Assembly (NCBI RefSeq): GCF_023065955.2
Contig: NW_026622985.1
Span: forward strand, 70,917,931 to 70,981,930
Direction of reading: 5' to 3'
Source: Ursus arctos
Taxonomy: Eukaryota; Chordata; Mammalia; Carnivora; Ursidae
DNA length: 64,000 nucleotides
Shown: positions 13,850 to 36,650 of the stretch, piece after piece
How the letters are laid out: the number at the start of each line of letters is the position of its first letter
How positions within the stretch are numbered: position 1 is the first letter of the stretch
Notes under the pieces: model-generated
Database searches by the model: none
What the model was told of the DNA's origin: nothing
What the model saw: only the letters and a program-made list of their open reading frames with translations
Program-made: the position numbers and the translations under genes

Positions 13850-13865
13850 CTCCCAGTTATTTTTT
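13850..13865. repeat. Target-site duplication, right copy (L1)
   Basis: CTCCCAGTTATTTTTT, the second copy of the duplication at 13213-13228. Its first three bases (CTC) are also expected in the L1 codons for E-L, so the exact junction is blurred by microhomology. Confidence 0.85.
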
Positions 13866-14523
13866 AAAAAATGTCTTTTTAATGGACAAAACACATTGAT
13901 AATGCCATTTACTAGGCAAGAAATGATATCCTATGATGAGGTTTTTTTGGCCAGTGTCCTGGGGGCATTGCTAATAAACAGGCTGTCAAAATTTTGAGTG
14001 ATAAACCTTGGTGATAGTAGACAAATAGCAATTGTTTTAGTGATGTGCACAGTTATATAGCTAAACACTGATGTTCACAATTACGGCACCTTCTTTGAAT
14101 CAAAATTTACACAGTTTTTCTTTTAGATTAAGCTTCTCTTAATACCAGTGTGCCCCTTTCTCATTACTATTGACATATCTCATCCGTGTGCATCATGGTG
14201 CAGGTGCTAACCCCAGAAGATAGCTTAGTTCTTTTAAACCTTGTTTACAGCCTCATACTCATCATGATCAGAAAACCTGAAGACAGGTTTAGATACATTT
14301 CTTCCTTGACAACAGCAATTTATCCATTTATAGTTTTCATAGGTACCATACTTCAATTTAGATTTTATATTTTATAGAGTACATTCCATATGCTTCCCTT
14401 TCTTACTTCTTCAAAGTGTGAAACAGAAAAAAATTAGTTTGATTTATGCAGTTTGTTACCACATATCATTGTGTTATTTTGATAAGGGAGTCAGTCTACC
14501 TTTATATTTTTATAAGATTTTTT

Positions 14524-14716
14524 TTTAAAGATTTTTATCTATTTATTCGACAGAGATAGAGACAGCCAGCGAGAGAGGGAACACAAGCAGGGGGAGTGGG
14601 AGAGAAAGAAGTAGGCTCATAGCGGAAGAGCCTGATGTGGGGCTCGATCCCATAATGCCGGGATCACGCCCTGAGCCGAAGGCAGACGCTTAACCGCTGT
14701 GCCACCCAGGTGCCCC
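14524..14716 (-). mobile_element. Can-SINE, bear-type
   Basis: Reverse-complement Can-SINE with GACAGAGATAGAGACAGCC, a GGGCTCGATCCC box and a head ending TGTGCCACCCAGGTGCCCC. A 13-bp target-site duplication TATAAGATTTTTT lies at 14511-14523 and 14717-14729. Confidence 0.95.
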
Positions 14717-14799
14717 TATAAGATTTTTTTCTACCGCAAAGCAATATTTTCTGAAAGCTCTTCGATATTAACCCCAATGGTTTAGGCTATAAAAATTCT

Positions 14800-15010
14800 T
14801 TCTTTTTTAAAGATTTTATTTCTTTACTTGGGAGAGAAAGAAGCAGAGAGGAAGAGAGTTGAGCAAGAGGATGTGGAGGGGCAGAGGGAGAGGGAGAAGC
14901 AGACTGGCCGATGAGTAGGGAGCCCAACATGGGGTTCGATCCCAGGACCCTGCGATCATGACCTGAGCAGTAGGCAGCCACTTAACCAACTGAGCCACCG
15001 AGGTGCCCCA
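14800..15010 (-). mobile_element. Can-SINE
   Basis: Reverse-complement Can-SINE (AAAGATTTTATTTCTTTA ... ACTGAGCCACCGAGGTGCCCC). About 16 bp of target-site duplication beginning AGGCTATAAAA, with one mismatch, flanks it at 14784-14799 and 15011-15026. It lies 83 bp from the preceding SINE in the same orientation. Confidence 0.93.
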
Positions 15011-15494
15011 AGGCTATAAAATTTCTGTCATGTTGGGCTTTCTAGTGCTGCTGCTTGGCAGTACATCACTGAGTAGGTAGAGAAGAACTGCAAATAAGAG
15101 TAGGAGACAAGTTTCCTGCTGCTTCTTACGACAACCAGAGGGTATTGTTGACTGGAGTACCTCAAGATCCTAAATTTAGTATTTTAATTCTGTAACTTTT
15201 AAGAAATGTGTCAGAGTACTGCTGTATCCTATTCTTTCATGATTTATCTTCTCTTTGTTAAGAAGGAAACCCTGGGTAGCTTTACATTACTAGTAAAATG
15301 GACATGTAATATACTCCCATAATACTTCTGCTATAACTGATTTATTAGATTAATAATAATCATTTTAACGCAGCTTTCCCTAGCATGGGTCTGTGTTTTA
15401 GGACATTATTTGATCTGTGAAGCATTGAAATCTGTGTATGAAGTCAGGACAAGGTGTCACTTTGCTGTTACTGCCTGCCATTCATGTAGCCATT

Positions 15495-15595
15495 TGCTCA
15501 TTCAACACATATTTTGTTCAGTATGTCAGGCACAATTCTGTGTATACAGTGTGTACTGTGTGTATAGTGAACAAAACAGAACTTATGGGTGGAAT
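15495..15595 (-). mobile_element. L2-like fragment
   Basis: 'ctcattcaacacatattttgttcag' followed by 'gtcaggcacaattctgtg' and 'agtgaacaaaacagaac' is the order of the reverse-complement L2 3' end. Low-identity match by eye. Confidence 0.5.
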
Positions 15596-15830
15596 GTGCT
15601 AATGTACTTATGTTTATAGTGTTAACAAAACATTTATAATACTGTACTCCTTTGGCGAAAACTCAAAATAGCAGTTGTATTTTAATAGGTATTCATTTAC
15701 ATACAGATCTCATTGTGTGAACTAAGAGGTAGCTCTGAATTCTGTGTATATAAAAACTTGTAGAATAAACTGGTTTGGATTCTTTATACCCTATATTACA
15801 TGACATGTTATCTGCTTTTTCGAATGTAGT

Positions 15831-16035
15831 CTTTTTTAAAGATTTTTTTATTTCAGAGAGAGAGAGAGTTGGGGAGGGGCAGAGTGAGAGGGAGAGAGAG
15901 GGAATCTCAAGCAGACTGTCCACTGAGCGTAGAGCCCAAGGCAGGCTCGATCCCACAACCCTGAGACCATGACCTGAGCACCTGAGCTGAAGTCATCCAT
16001 CAGATGCTCAACCAACTGAGCCACCCAGGGGCCCC
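15831..16035 (-). mobile_element. Can-SINE
   Basis: Reverse-complement Can-SINE: TTTTTTAAAGATTTTTTTATTT, a GA-rich tail, a GGCTCGATCCCACAACCCTG box and a head ending AACTGAGCCACCCAGGGGCCCC. No convincing target-site duplication was found. Confidence 0.92.
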
Positions 16036-17754
16036 AGTACTGGCTACTTCTTTTCCATCTTGGCGTCATTTGCACAGTTCACGAATCATCATCTTGGTCA
16101 TTCATGGAGCTGTCCTTAGAGATGCCATCATCAGATTATTACATGGATATGTAATAAATACTGTCTATACCCCTATAATTATTATAATCTGTGCATCCAC
16201 TGTCCAATACAGCAGCCACCAGCAATATATGACCATATAAATTAAAGAAATTAAGTAAAATAAAATCAAATTTAAAATTCAGTTCCTCAGTAGCACATAT
16301 AGCCACATTTGCAGTGATCATGTGTGAAGTGGCAACAATATTGAACAATGCAGATTTGGTTCATTTTTATTATTGTATAAATTTCTTTTGGACAGTGCTG
16401 ATTTAGATTGTACTGTTTGCTAGGTGATATGGATTGAACTTTAAAACCCTAAAAAATAAAAATAAAGACCTTTTGCTCTTCCCTTTTAATCACCCAGGAC
16501 TGTCACTCAATCATAAACTGCATGAACTTTACAACTTTGAAACATCTTGAAATGAAATGATAGAACTTGCTTAATCAATTGCTCCTATATGCTCCAAATA
16601 TTTGTACTAATATCATTATATCAAGTCCTTGGAAGTGTTTTTGTTCCAGTCAACAAAAGTAGTTTGGGTTGGCAGTTCTGTGTCTCTCTCCACTAGTGGT
16701 CTCTATTCACAAATTCACAGCGTAATAACTCTGTATTACGCTGACTAGAGCAGTTCTTTGGAAAACTGCTTTGGTTATTGTTCATTAGTAAATATTATAA
16801 AATATTTGTTTCTGGGATTTATTCTTATCCTGAGAATGTTGGCAATGCCAGCAATATTGACACTTCTTTAATTGGAACAAAGGGGGACTATAATAACCCA
16901 AGAGTGACTCAGAAGTGTACCCTTACCTAAGTTCTTGAGTGATTTTATTAGTCTTAGAAAATAGGAAAGCATTTGTACTGGAACACAGACTTTTGAAATA
17001 GCCAGATTATTGCCTTGTTTCTTGTCAATTTGAATTTTCTTAAATTTCAAGGGAACAGCAATTGTTTTTCTTCCTTCCTAACACCGTGCATGGAGGCTAT
17101 GTGTACAATGAAAAAAAGTAGAAAAGTAAGAATGATGACATTAGATTTTTCATATACTCCTGATATGTGAATTTAACTACAACTTGTACATCTCTTTAAA
17201 ATACAGAACTCCATAATATAATTTCTTAGTTAATGCCAAATGTTCTTTATATGTTTTTTTATATAGTACCATTAGATACTTTGAGTATGAAAGAACACTT
17301 AGAGATTTTTATGCTGTGTTAATTTTCAAATTATTTTACTCACAGTTTCTTGTTTTTTCTATTAGATTCTTCGGTAAAGTTAGTTTTGGGAGAATTGTAA
17401 AATTACAGTCATTTCTAGTATTACGATTGTGACAGCATTAACACAAGATTGTCTCTCCACAGGATTTAGGAGAATAGGATACCAAATTGAAATAGAACTG
17501 AGTGCAGATCTCTTAAATATTGAAGGAACTAAACATATCAAAGTGGTTAAAAAATTTTTGTTTTCTCAGTTATGGTATAGAATATTTATCTCTTAGACAA
17601 AAGCTTCAACCTTGAGAAAGCCTGAATAGGACTAGTAGTGTATGTTTTAACCCGAAGTGTATGTTTTGTCTTTGTAACAACCTGCATCTGTAATAAACTG
17701 AATTTTTGTACTGTTGAGACATTTTTTTGGACAAATAATCTTTTTCTAATTTTA

Positions 17755-18612
17755 ATTTATTTATTTTTAAGTTTTTATTTTAATCACCTGGTACTCATCA
17801 CAAGTGCACTCCTTAATCCCCATCACCTATTTCACCCATCTCCACACCCACCTCCCCCCTGGTAACCATCAGTTTGTTCTCTGTAGTTAAGGATCTGTTT
17901 CTTGGTTTGCTTCTCTCCTTTTTTATTTTCTCTTTGCTTATTTGGTTTGTTTCTTAAATTCTGCAAATGAATGAAATCATATGGTATTTGTCTTCCTCTG
18001 TCTTACTTCACTTACCATTGTACTCTCTAGCTCCATCTATGTCATTGCAAATGGCAAGATTTCATTCTTTTTTTATGGGTGAAATATTTATTCCGCTGTA
18101 TATATGTGTACTGCATCTTCTTTATCCATTCATCAATCGGTGGAAACTTGGCTGCTTCCATATCTTGGTCATTATCTATAATGCTTCCATAAACATATGT
18201 GTGCATGTATCCCTTTGAATCAGTGTGTATTCTTTGGGTAAATACCCAGTAGTGCAATTGTTGGAACGTAGGGTAGTTCTGTTTTTAACTTTTTCAGGAA
18301 CCTCCATACTGTTTCCCACAGTGGCTGCTGCACAAGTTTGCATTCTACCCAACAGTGCACGAGGGTTCCTTTTTCTCCACATCCTCGCCAACACCTGTTG
18401 TTTCTTGTGTTGTTGATTTTAGCCATTTTGACAAGTGTGAGGTGATATCTTATTGTGGTTTTGATTTACATTTCCCTGATGATAAGAAATGATGAGCATT
18501 TTTTCATGTGTCGGCTACTTGAATGTCTGTTCATGTCTTCTCCCCATTTTTAAATTGGATTATTTGTTTTGGGGGTGTTGAGTTTTATAAGTTCTTTAAA
18601 TATTTTGGATGC
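17755..18612 (-). mobile_element. LINE-1 3' portion (older carnivore type)
   Basis: The left end is a reverse-complement L1 3' UTR ('ctggtactcatcacaagtgc ... ctggtaaccatcagtttgtt'). Minus-strand frames further right give ORF2 C-terminal segments, such as [20 protein letters not shown] and PIDEWIKKMQYTYIQRNKYF, broken over several frames. It ends near 'agttctttaaatattttgga'. It is decayed and non-coding. Confidence 0.88.
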
Positions 18613-19087
18613 AGTGTTGAAACTTTTAACTAATTTTCATAAATATTAATATCTTTTCCAATAATTAGTTTCATAGGAATTAGTCCCTTGTCCATTGCAA
18701 TAAATGAAATTATTTATGACAACTAACTAAACAAATTATCTGCCAGTAGGCTGATATTAGTCTCTTTACAAGAAACAAAATTTATTATTTAAAACATTTA
18801 ACTGTAATCTTAGCTCTTCTGTGAGGTTCCATGAATAGTTCCTGTTGAATGATGGAGAGAAATGGCAAAGTATTTAATACAGTAAAATTTGAATTCTATT
18901 AATTTAACATGTTCTTACCACAAATAATGATTTTTAGAACAATTATTGCAGCTGTTGTACCCAGGAAAGCAAAGCAAAGGAAAATGAAATTGTATTTTGC
19001 TGTTGGTTGTGGTGGCATTAGAGGTGGGTATGGGAAGAATAGGTAGAGATGTTGGAAAAAAAATCAAGGTGTATTATTTTATTCTAG

Positions 19088-19125
19088 GTGGCTGTTTCTT
19101 TGGTTGTGTTGTGGCTGCTTAATAA
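19088..19125 (+). CDS. CFTR: CFTR exon 16 (legacy 14b): TM7 end
   Basis: A 38-nt micro-exon, same length as human (874-886). It encodes VAVSLVVLWLLN plus two bases of the next codon and finishes transmembrane helix 7. The last complete codon is Asn where human has Gly885; joined with exon 17 it creates an N-K-T sequon (see findings). The acceptor is ATTCTAG and the donor TAA|GTGAGT. Confidence 0.97.
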
Positions 19126-19849
<724 letters not shown>

Positions 19850-20387
19850 TGACTAGGTATACAAAATGATACCGCTGATCCACAATCAAAAAGTCCTATG
19901 ATTTTGTTGGTTTTCTAGAAGGAGCGTTGGGTTTTGATGGAGGCATCTGCCCTGTTGAACTTCCTTATGACTGGCATGCACATTTCTTAGATGCTGCTCC
20001 TCGTGTTTCTGTTGGGGATGGGAGTGTAGCAACAGGAACAGGCCTGCTGGGTTAGTTGTCCTTCTCGATTCAGATATTTGGCCTAGCCCCTTCTCGGGTA
20101 TCTTGTTGCCAATATATAGTATTATTTAAAAGAGAAGAAGATTTGAAGTGACCAAGGGAAATATAAAATTCTTTTACTGATGAAGTCTTCTGATGCGGTA
20201 GAATAATCTAGTTTCATGTAACTGCTCAAAGATGATCAAATAAATTTGTTCTAAGGTTTTGCTTTTTGTTTTTGTTTTTGTTTTGGTGGAGGTGGAGGAA
20301 TAAATCCAAAATACATTTTTAAAGTATTTTTGACACTACTATAGAGGTTGGTAAAAGGGCAAATACTTGCCCTTTAAGATAAATAAG

Positions 20388-20496
20388 GTCTGAGGAGCTA
20401 ATGTATAACATGGTAACTGTAATTGAAAACACTATATTATATAATTGAAGTTTACTAAGAGAATAAAACTTAAATGTTCCCACCAAAAAAAAAAAA
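20388..20496 (+). mobile_element. LINE-1-like 3' end fragment
   Basis: 'ctaatgtataacatggtaactg', then 'acactatattatataattga' and 'ctaagagaataaaacttaaa' with a terminal poly-A resembles an old mammalian L1 3' end. Family not resolved. Confidence 0.5.
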
Positions 20497-20659
20497 GGTA
20501 AATATGAGAGATTAGGGGGAACTTATTTTGGGTGGCATTAAATATTAAACTAAGAATTCTGGACTTTACCATGTGGTTAATGGGGGGGTTGAATGATAAG
20601 ATTCAGTATCACTTTGTTTGTACCGTATTATGTTTTATCTAATATTTTCTTTAACTTCC

Positions 20660-20775
20660 CGTAGACAATGAATTCCTCAAGGGCAAGGAGCACGGCTTAT
20701 TCACCTGTTATCTCAGTGCCTAGCATTATGCCTGGCACATAGTAAACACTCCCTATATAACTTTTTTTCATTGAA
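20660..20775 (+). mobile_element. LINE-2 3'-end fragment
   Basis: 'tcctcaagggcaaggagcac' and 'tagcattatgcctggcacatagtaaacactc' match the L2 3' end order and spacing. Confidence 0.7.
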
Positions 20776-21246
20776 GGAAAACATGATCAGATTTATAAAC
20801 ATGAGTCTGGAATTCAGAAGACAGGCTGAGGCTTAGATTGCCAGTAAAGAGGGTGGAAAGAGAGAACATGGCAAAGAAGGTCCACATCACATGCAGCCAA
20901 AAATTAAGAGTAGCCATGGGTTCTGCTTAGGTATGTCAGAAAGGTGTAGAAGTCAGAGGAGAGGGAGAGCATATATTATGGAATACAGATGCAAGGGAAT
21001 GACGATAGCATGTCCAGTAAACTATCATTAAATTCAAGCTTGCAAGTGTGAGATGTTGTAGTAGGGTGAATCTTACATCAATCTGCATTTTATGAAGGTT
21101 TAAATGTAGGAGACCATAACTCAGCACAGTTGCTTAGAATCTTTGTACAATACTAAAATTTTCAAGTCCTTATTTCTCTTATTACATGCTAATTCTTATT
21201 TGAGATCTGAATGCTTCTGCTATCATCCAAATTGATCAAATATTGA

Positions 21247-30356
<9,110 letters not shown>

Positions 30357-30389
30357 TAATAATATTTTTAATAATAATATTTTTATGTT

Positions 30390-31100
30390 AGGAGTATAGG
30401 TAATGACATAAGGGACAACTGCATACCCAGCCCCCAGCTTAAGGAATAAAACATCACAGATAAATCGAAGGCTACTGTGAATCTCACATTAGACCCATAT
30501 CTCTTTCCTCCTCCACATAGACAACCACAGTCAAGATCTAGCACTGTAGTGAAAAATCCAAGGATTTTTCTAGGACAGATACACAGGAGTGGCATTACTG
30601 GGTCATAGAAGACTTTACCCGCATTCAGCTACCAGGTGGTGCTCAGTTGTTCTCAAATATCTTGTATCAGTTATACTCCCATCAAGAGAGCATAAGAATT
30701 CTTATTGGTCCATAGCTTCAGAAACACTTGAGGTTGTCAGATCTTTTAATTTTGGCAATCGGATGGATGTGAAGTGGTTACTAAGGAGATAGGGCTGCTT
30801 AATACATATTTACTGGCTTTATGAGCTTCCTCTTCTGTTAATTGCTTGTTTCTGTCAATTGCCCATTTTTCTAGTAGGCTGAAGTTTTTCTTATTGATTC
30901 ATGAGAGTTCATGAATTCTGGGTTAAGTGTCAATTCTGTGTACTTTAAACATGGTCCCCCAGTCAGTGGCTTAGCTTATAGTGTCTTTTGATGAAAAGAA
31001 GCTTTTAAGTTTAATGAAGTTACTTTCATTAATCTTTCCCTTTATGTTGTGGTATCTTGTTTAAGAAACCCTTCCTTAACTTGGGTTTTCTAATTTATCA
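30390..31100 (-). mobile_element. Old LINE-1 fragment
   Basis: Segments such as 'gatgaaaagaagcttttaag' with 'aatgaagttactttcattaa' and 'gtttaagaaacccttcctta' are the familiar reverse-complement L1 sequence just 3' of ORF2. It is strongly diverged with no frame left; boundaries are approximate. Confidence 0.65.
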
Positions 31101-31680
31101 GCATTACATTTTTCATAGTATTTTTTTTTTAATTTTTAAAATTTTCAGTCTTTAGTGATATCTCCTTTCTCATTCCTAGAGTGTTTCTTTTTGCTTTCTC
31201 CCTCTCTCTCTCTCTCTTTTTTTGGATCAATATCCCCCCACTTTTATATACTTTATTAGTGTGTATGGAGATCATGTTTTGGTTTTGTTGTTTCTCTTGT
31301 CTTGGTTCTCCGGAATGCAGGGCCTGGAGTAGTGTAGAACTGAGTGAATACTGTGTCAGGGGCACAAATCCCATGGCAGCAAGAGTGAGAGATAAAAGGA
31401 AGAAAGACAGATTTCCCACTTTATTTAAAGAAATACATGATTTTCAAGAATAGCTTCTTCATCAACTTTGATTAGTCTGCCTGGAATAGTCATCCATTAC
31501 TGTGTTTACAGAGGGGCTAGAGAGCCAAGTTGAGAATGACTGTATTTATAACACTATCGTTATACTTTTTGCCTAAGTTCCTTCTCCATTCTCCTAATAG
31601 GTCGCATGTTCCCAGAATGCACATGTTCATTCAGCTGTGAAAAGTTTATAACCAATTCCTATCAGAACAAATATCATCAT

Positions 31681-31870
31681 GGGACGCCTGGATGGCTCAG
31701 TCGGTTAGGTGGCAGGCTCTTGATTTTGACTCGGGTCATGACCTCAGGGTCAAGAGATTGAGCTTCCCTCAGGGTGGAGTCTGCTTGTCACTCTCCCTGC
31801 TCTTCCTACTGTTTGCATGCTCTCTCTTTCTCTCTCTCTCAAGTAAATAAATAAAAATCTTTCTAAAAAA
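31681..31870 (+). mobile_element. Can-SINE (older type)
   Basis: Head GACGCCTGGATGGCTCAGTC, body 'tcgggtcatgacctcagggt', CT-rich tail and AAGTAAATAAATAAAAATC. A perfect 17-bp target-site duplication starting AGAACAAATATC lies at 31664-31680 and 31871-31887. Confidence 0.94.
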
Positions 31871-33559
31871 AGAACAAATATCATCATAAAATAATATCTC
31901 TAGGGAAAAAACAAAACTTTTCATGCCTTCTTTCTGCCCATGTGTCCTAATATTTTATTTAAGCAAAGCATTTTAATAATTCATTGAAATGTAATTTAAC
32001 CCTAACATGATTTATATTAGGGTTTCTCTCTTTTCTCTGAACATTATTTTTTGGGGGGATTGGCCAACTTTTTCAGTGGCTCCATTAATCTCCTCACTTA
32101 AGTCTTAATGCTTTGGGTGTTGGGTCTCATAAATGTACTTAGAAATGTTTCTGTTGGAAAATAGCAGGAGAGGAGTAAATCAGTATTGTGCTTGCATTTA
32201 ATTAATTTTTTGTTCAAACTTTCTACAACTTTGACTTTACAATTAGAATCCTCTTGTATTTCACTTCTTTATTTAAAAATATCTCTTTACCTTGTATATG
32301 CACAGTTCCTTTGCTGCATTAATTTTCTTGGTTTATGAAACAACCTCTATACACTGGATGTTGAAACCTTTGTCTGATACATTTCTATTCTGCATGTCTA
32401 ATCTCCATTAAAGTTTAGTGTGAAAAAAAATAGTTTCTTTAAGGTATGTTGACTTCTCTAAGTTTTTCGCATGGGCATCCTGAGTTTGTAACCCAGTGCT
32501 TTGACACTGTGTCTTTGATCTTCTGGCATAAAAGAGTACTTGCAAAGAACTATTATGTTATAATACAGCCTATGAAAAGTATCAGTATTTGCATTTGATC
32601 TCATTTTAAAAAGTCATGTTCTTTTGTTTGAATATCAAAGTGCTCACATTAGTTTTCATTTCCCTGTGAAATAGCACAAGTGGTCTTTCCTGGGCCCTTG
32701 TGGGTATTCGTAGTTAATTGTGTTGCAGGTAGGAGGGGAGATAGCTGTGCCCTCAAATTTCACATCTATATAATGTTAACATTGAAGGTCCTTGTGACCT
32801 CTGAAGGAAAAATTCACTGTGTTCTCATGTTACATTATTTAACTTAATTGAATGTCTTAACTGAATTTAGATCTGAGTTTAAATGCAGTAAAGAGGGTGC
32901 TTTGTTTGATATACACTTCCAGTTTTCCAGTGCAGAGCTACTCAGAAAAAAAAAAAACTATCTTTAGACTTAGAGTATTTCATTTACCTCTCTGGCCTAG
33001 TTTAGACACAGACACAGAATCAAACATAAGCAGAACTATGAAGTTATAAAAACGGCAATATGACTTTTCTTTTACTGCTCATCAGTTGCTTACACCCAGG
33101 TGCCTGGCTTTTATGAGCTTTCACCCAGTAACAGTAATATTTGGATGATAACACTTTCTCATTGTTACTTCATGTCACTTTGTATCTGTAACTGACTGCA
33201 CATCTCCGTTATCAGCACTCAAAGCTGACCAAAACCCCTTTGATTACATTTTCCTAATAAATTCTTTATTATATTCCTGAAGATAGTTCTTTCCCACCTT
33301 CTTATCTTTTCTCAGGAGCTCCAGTCATTCCACCCCCTGTGCTCTCAGCCAATGACCTTGCTACATACTTCCTAGAAAAAACCAGATGCAACCAGCAAGA
33401 ATTTCCTTGTTTCTCTCCACCAACTGCACCAGCCAGCCTATTTCACCTCTACTCATAGGCCCTACCTTCCCTCTGTGTCTTTGTTCCTATTTAAAGACCA
33501 GTAATATGCAATTAACTGCTCTTTGTGGGACCTTTGTCCCCATCATAAAACTACCTTCC

Positions 33560-34050
33560 CTTGATGTCTAACTTGCACCTCTTTTCTTTGATCTATTTAT
33601 AGCACAACTTCTTGAAAGAGTGTCTGTCTCCATTTCCTCCTTCCCATTCTTGCCACAGCCTACTCACTTCGTTTGCCTCAGCCCCATGACTCATGACCAA
33701 CATCTTACCAGAGCCAACGTCCTTGTCTCCCTTACCCTCTCAGCAGTACGTACACCAGGGACAAATCCTTCTTGGTGATACTTCCTTCTCTCATTACCAT
33801 GTTGCTCCTCCCGCCTGTCTCTGCTACCTCTCTGGTTCCTCCTTAGTTCTCTTTGCTGGCCCCTCCTCTTCTTACAGATCTGAGCATTAGCTATATTCCA
33901 GCTCTCTTCTATCTGTCTTCCCTGTAGGTGCTACCATCTAAGTCCATGCTATAGAAATCATCTCTCAATCACTCATTCATATCTCTAGTTTAGACCATTC
34001 CTCTGCTCTCTGAAGATACCATACCAACTTGACTCCTCTCTCTGCTTAGA
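33560..34050 (+). mobile_element. LINE-2 internal fragment
   Basis: The run from 'acttcttgaaagagtgtctg' through 'tacctctctggttcctcctta' and 'tttgctggcccctcctcttc' to 'catatctctagtttagacca' follows the order of the L2 ORF2 3' region. Frame lost. Confidence 0.65.
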
Positions 34051-34581
34051 AAGCACAGTGCTAAGAGTATCTTTTAGGAAACTTGACATTTTGGGGCATA
34101 AGTTCTTGTCTAGAATCTCCTCAAAATACCACCTGGGGTATCAAGAGACCATTAAAAGGGAACACAGCTTCTATTCTACCTACTCATTTGTCTGGCTATA
34201 TATAGTAGTTTGGAAAAAAATTCATCTGAACATTGTTACTTTATGAATGATATAGTTTAACAGGTTGTGAATTACCCTAGAAATTTAAAAAATAGTAAAA
34301 TTACCAGAGAGTCAAATTTAATAATTCCCACAGGAAACCCCCATTTTAGGGAATTTCCAATTATTTCAGTTGATACCATGATGTTTTAAATACTGTTATT
34401 TCGAATTCACTCTTCAGTTTAACACGAATTGTGTATATGTCTATTTATTTCACGTGTGTATTTTATACCATTCTGTAGATGAGCAAAAAATGAAGCGTTA
34501 ATTCCTTTTAACTCCATACCTCAAGTACTGTATGAATTATAGTTGTTATTGCTAAAGCTATTATTTTAAATTTTTTGTGTT

Positions 34582-34802
34582 CTTTTTTTAAAAAATATTG
34601 TATTTTTACATCGAGAGAGAGAATGAGAGAGAGAGAGAGAGAGAGCACAAGCTGGAGGAGATGCAGAGGGAGAGGGAGAGGCAGACTCCCTGCAGAGCTG
34701 GGACCCAATGCGGGGCTCAGTGCGGGGCTTGATCCCAGGACTCTGGGATCATGACCTGAGCTGAAGGCAGACACTTAACCGACTGAGCCACCCAGGCACC
34801 CC
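34582..34802 (-). mobile_element. Can-SINE
   Basis: Reverse-complement Can-SINE with a (GA)n tract at 34614-34645 and a head ending GACTGAGCCACCCAGGCACC. A 13-bp duplication AATTTTTTGTGTT/AATTTTTTGTATT (one mismatch) is at 34569-34581 and 34803-34815. Confidence 0.93.
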
Positions 34803-35734
34803 AATTTTTTGTATTAACAAATTTGTGTACTAATTTATTTTTTTTGAATTCACAAGATGCCTGCCATTTTTAGTAATAAGCTTCTTTTTGTCCTATTGTT
34901 AGCTACTTAAGCATTATGTATCTTAAATAGGCAATGTTTATACCTATATTTCTGCCTCCATGAATGAATGACAAGTAAATAAGAGTTAGGATGGGTGCAG
35001 AAGTGATGTTTCAAACTTAGCAATATCAAGCCATCTGGTGACTGGTATATTAGGCACACTCAAAGTCTGTTCGAATGAGATAGTTGACAATTCATGTATT
35101 TTTCAGAATTGTCTACCACTCAGCATAACTAAAAGATCTGAGCATGTGAATAGTATCCTGCTTAATTCTCTAACTACAGCAGCAGATAAGACATGCCTGT
35201 TGTACTGTGTGCTCCTAATAAGACAAGAGGAAGGAAGCCACCAGGATGAGCAGGGAAGACTGTGTATCTGCAGGGCTTAATATTTAGATTCTAGTTAATG
35301 AGGCTCCAGAAAGTTCTTGCAAGAGTGATGCAATCTGAGAAGAGTTTTCTGTCAATAGAAACTCCCTCTGTTTCTCCTTTATCTTTTTATTGCCTGTGTT
35401 TATTTTGGATTCCAGTAAAGATCAGGTGACGGATGGTACAGTGACAAACAAGAGAACGAAAAAAGGGGAACGTGGCTTCTCTTTGTTGCTCTTGGTGCCC
35501 AATTCTCTTGTATTGAATGCAGTTTTCACTCTAAGAATTTGAGGGGAGTATTTAGTTCTCCTATTCCCCCCCCTTCAGTAGTCTCTCGATCATATCTTTG
35601 TTTTTCTGTTTTGTTGAGGCCTTGTGGCATGTTTTCCATTCATGACATCTGTCCCCAGACTTCTTTTCATCCAAACATTTTCTTTCTATCCTGCAGAATG
35701 GTTTTTCTACTCTGCATTCCACTCTTGCTTTATC

Positions 35735-35855
35735 AGCAAAATATTGTGTGGCCTTAGGCAAGTCATCACCCCCCCGCCCCTTCAGTCTTCTCTGTAAAAG
35801 TAAACAGTTTGGTTAGAAATTTTCTAAGGCCCATGTTAACTCTGTCATTCTCTTC
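35735..35855 (+). mobile_element. MIR-like fragment with C-rich tract
   Basis: 'gtgtggccttaggcaagtca' followed by 'ttcagtcttctctgtaaaa' resembles MIR, with a CCCCCCCGCCCC run in between. Confidence 0.5.
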
Positions 35856-36218
35856 TGAATCCTTTTCATACGAAAAATTTCAAGTCTTGATTGGCATATA
35901 CGTAGGCATTATTCCAGATGTCCCCAGGAATCAGACCTCTCTGCCACTATCCCTGACTGCTAAACTCCAGTGGTTAAGTCATTTACCACTGCATTTGTAG
36001 GAGCAGAACAAAGAACCGAACCAGTATGTTACTAGAGCCAACAGAGAAAGTGCCATTGAGATGTTCTGGAGTCTTGAATTAGTAGGAGAGACTTATGAGA
36101 GCCATAAAGGATTGCTGGAGTGTTGGAAAGTTTAGAAAATTTGTTGAGCTTTGTGCCTGTCCTTTTAACTTCCTGGGTTTAGGTTTTTTTCATTTGTACC
36201 AAGAATTAAAGGATTAGA

Positions 36219-36402
36219 TCAGATGTTCTCAACCTCAACAGCACATGAGGAAACTTTTCAAAAATTAGATTACTCAGGGTCCTGTAAGATCAATTAAATC
36301 AGTTCTCTTGGTCGGGGGCAGGGTGATTAGGCATGATGTCGATATTTTTAAAAGTGTTCCGGGTGATTCTAATGTGTATCTAGACTTGTGAATCACTGGA
36401 TT
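36219..36402. mobile_element. hAT-type DNA transposon remnant (MER5/MER20-like)
   Basis: It starts 'agatgttctcaacctcaaca' and ends 'ttgtgaatcactgg', with 'gggtgattctaatgtgtat' inside, as in the short non-autonomous Charlie-group elements with CAGTGGTTCTCAA-like ends. Diverged. Confidence 0.55.
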
Positions 36403-36454
36403 AGATGATCTCTAACATTCATTTTAGCTCTGACTTTTTGTGTGTGTGTCATAG

Positions 36455-36650
36455 TAAGGTGTCAGCAAACATTTTCCACAAAGGGTCAGATAGTTACTAT
36501 TTTCAGCTTTGTGAGCTATATGGTCTCTCTTTGTGAGGCTTTGTAGGGCAAAGCTAATGCAAACAATTGGATTTGGCCATTGGGCCATAGTTTTTTCTGA
36601 CCTCTGGTCTATGGAATAGAATTTACTTTGGAATTGATGGACCACCAGCA
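36455..36650 (+). mobile_element. hAT-like non-autonomous element remnant
   Basis: 'cagcaaacattttccacaaa' and 'gggtcagatagttactatttt', then 'tggatttggccattgggcca', corresponds to a common mammalian short DNA-transposon family. The family name is not certain. Confidence 0.45.

Noticed and set aside
14524..15010. The two adjacent SINEs as a segmental tandem duplication
   Set aside because: Each has its own, different target-site duplication and they differ in subfamily features, so they are independent insertions.
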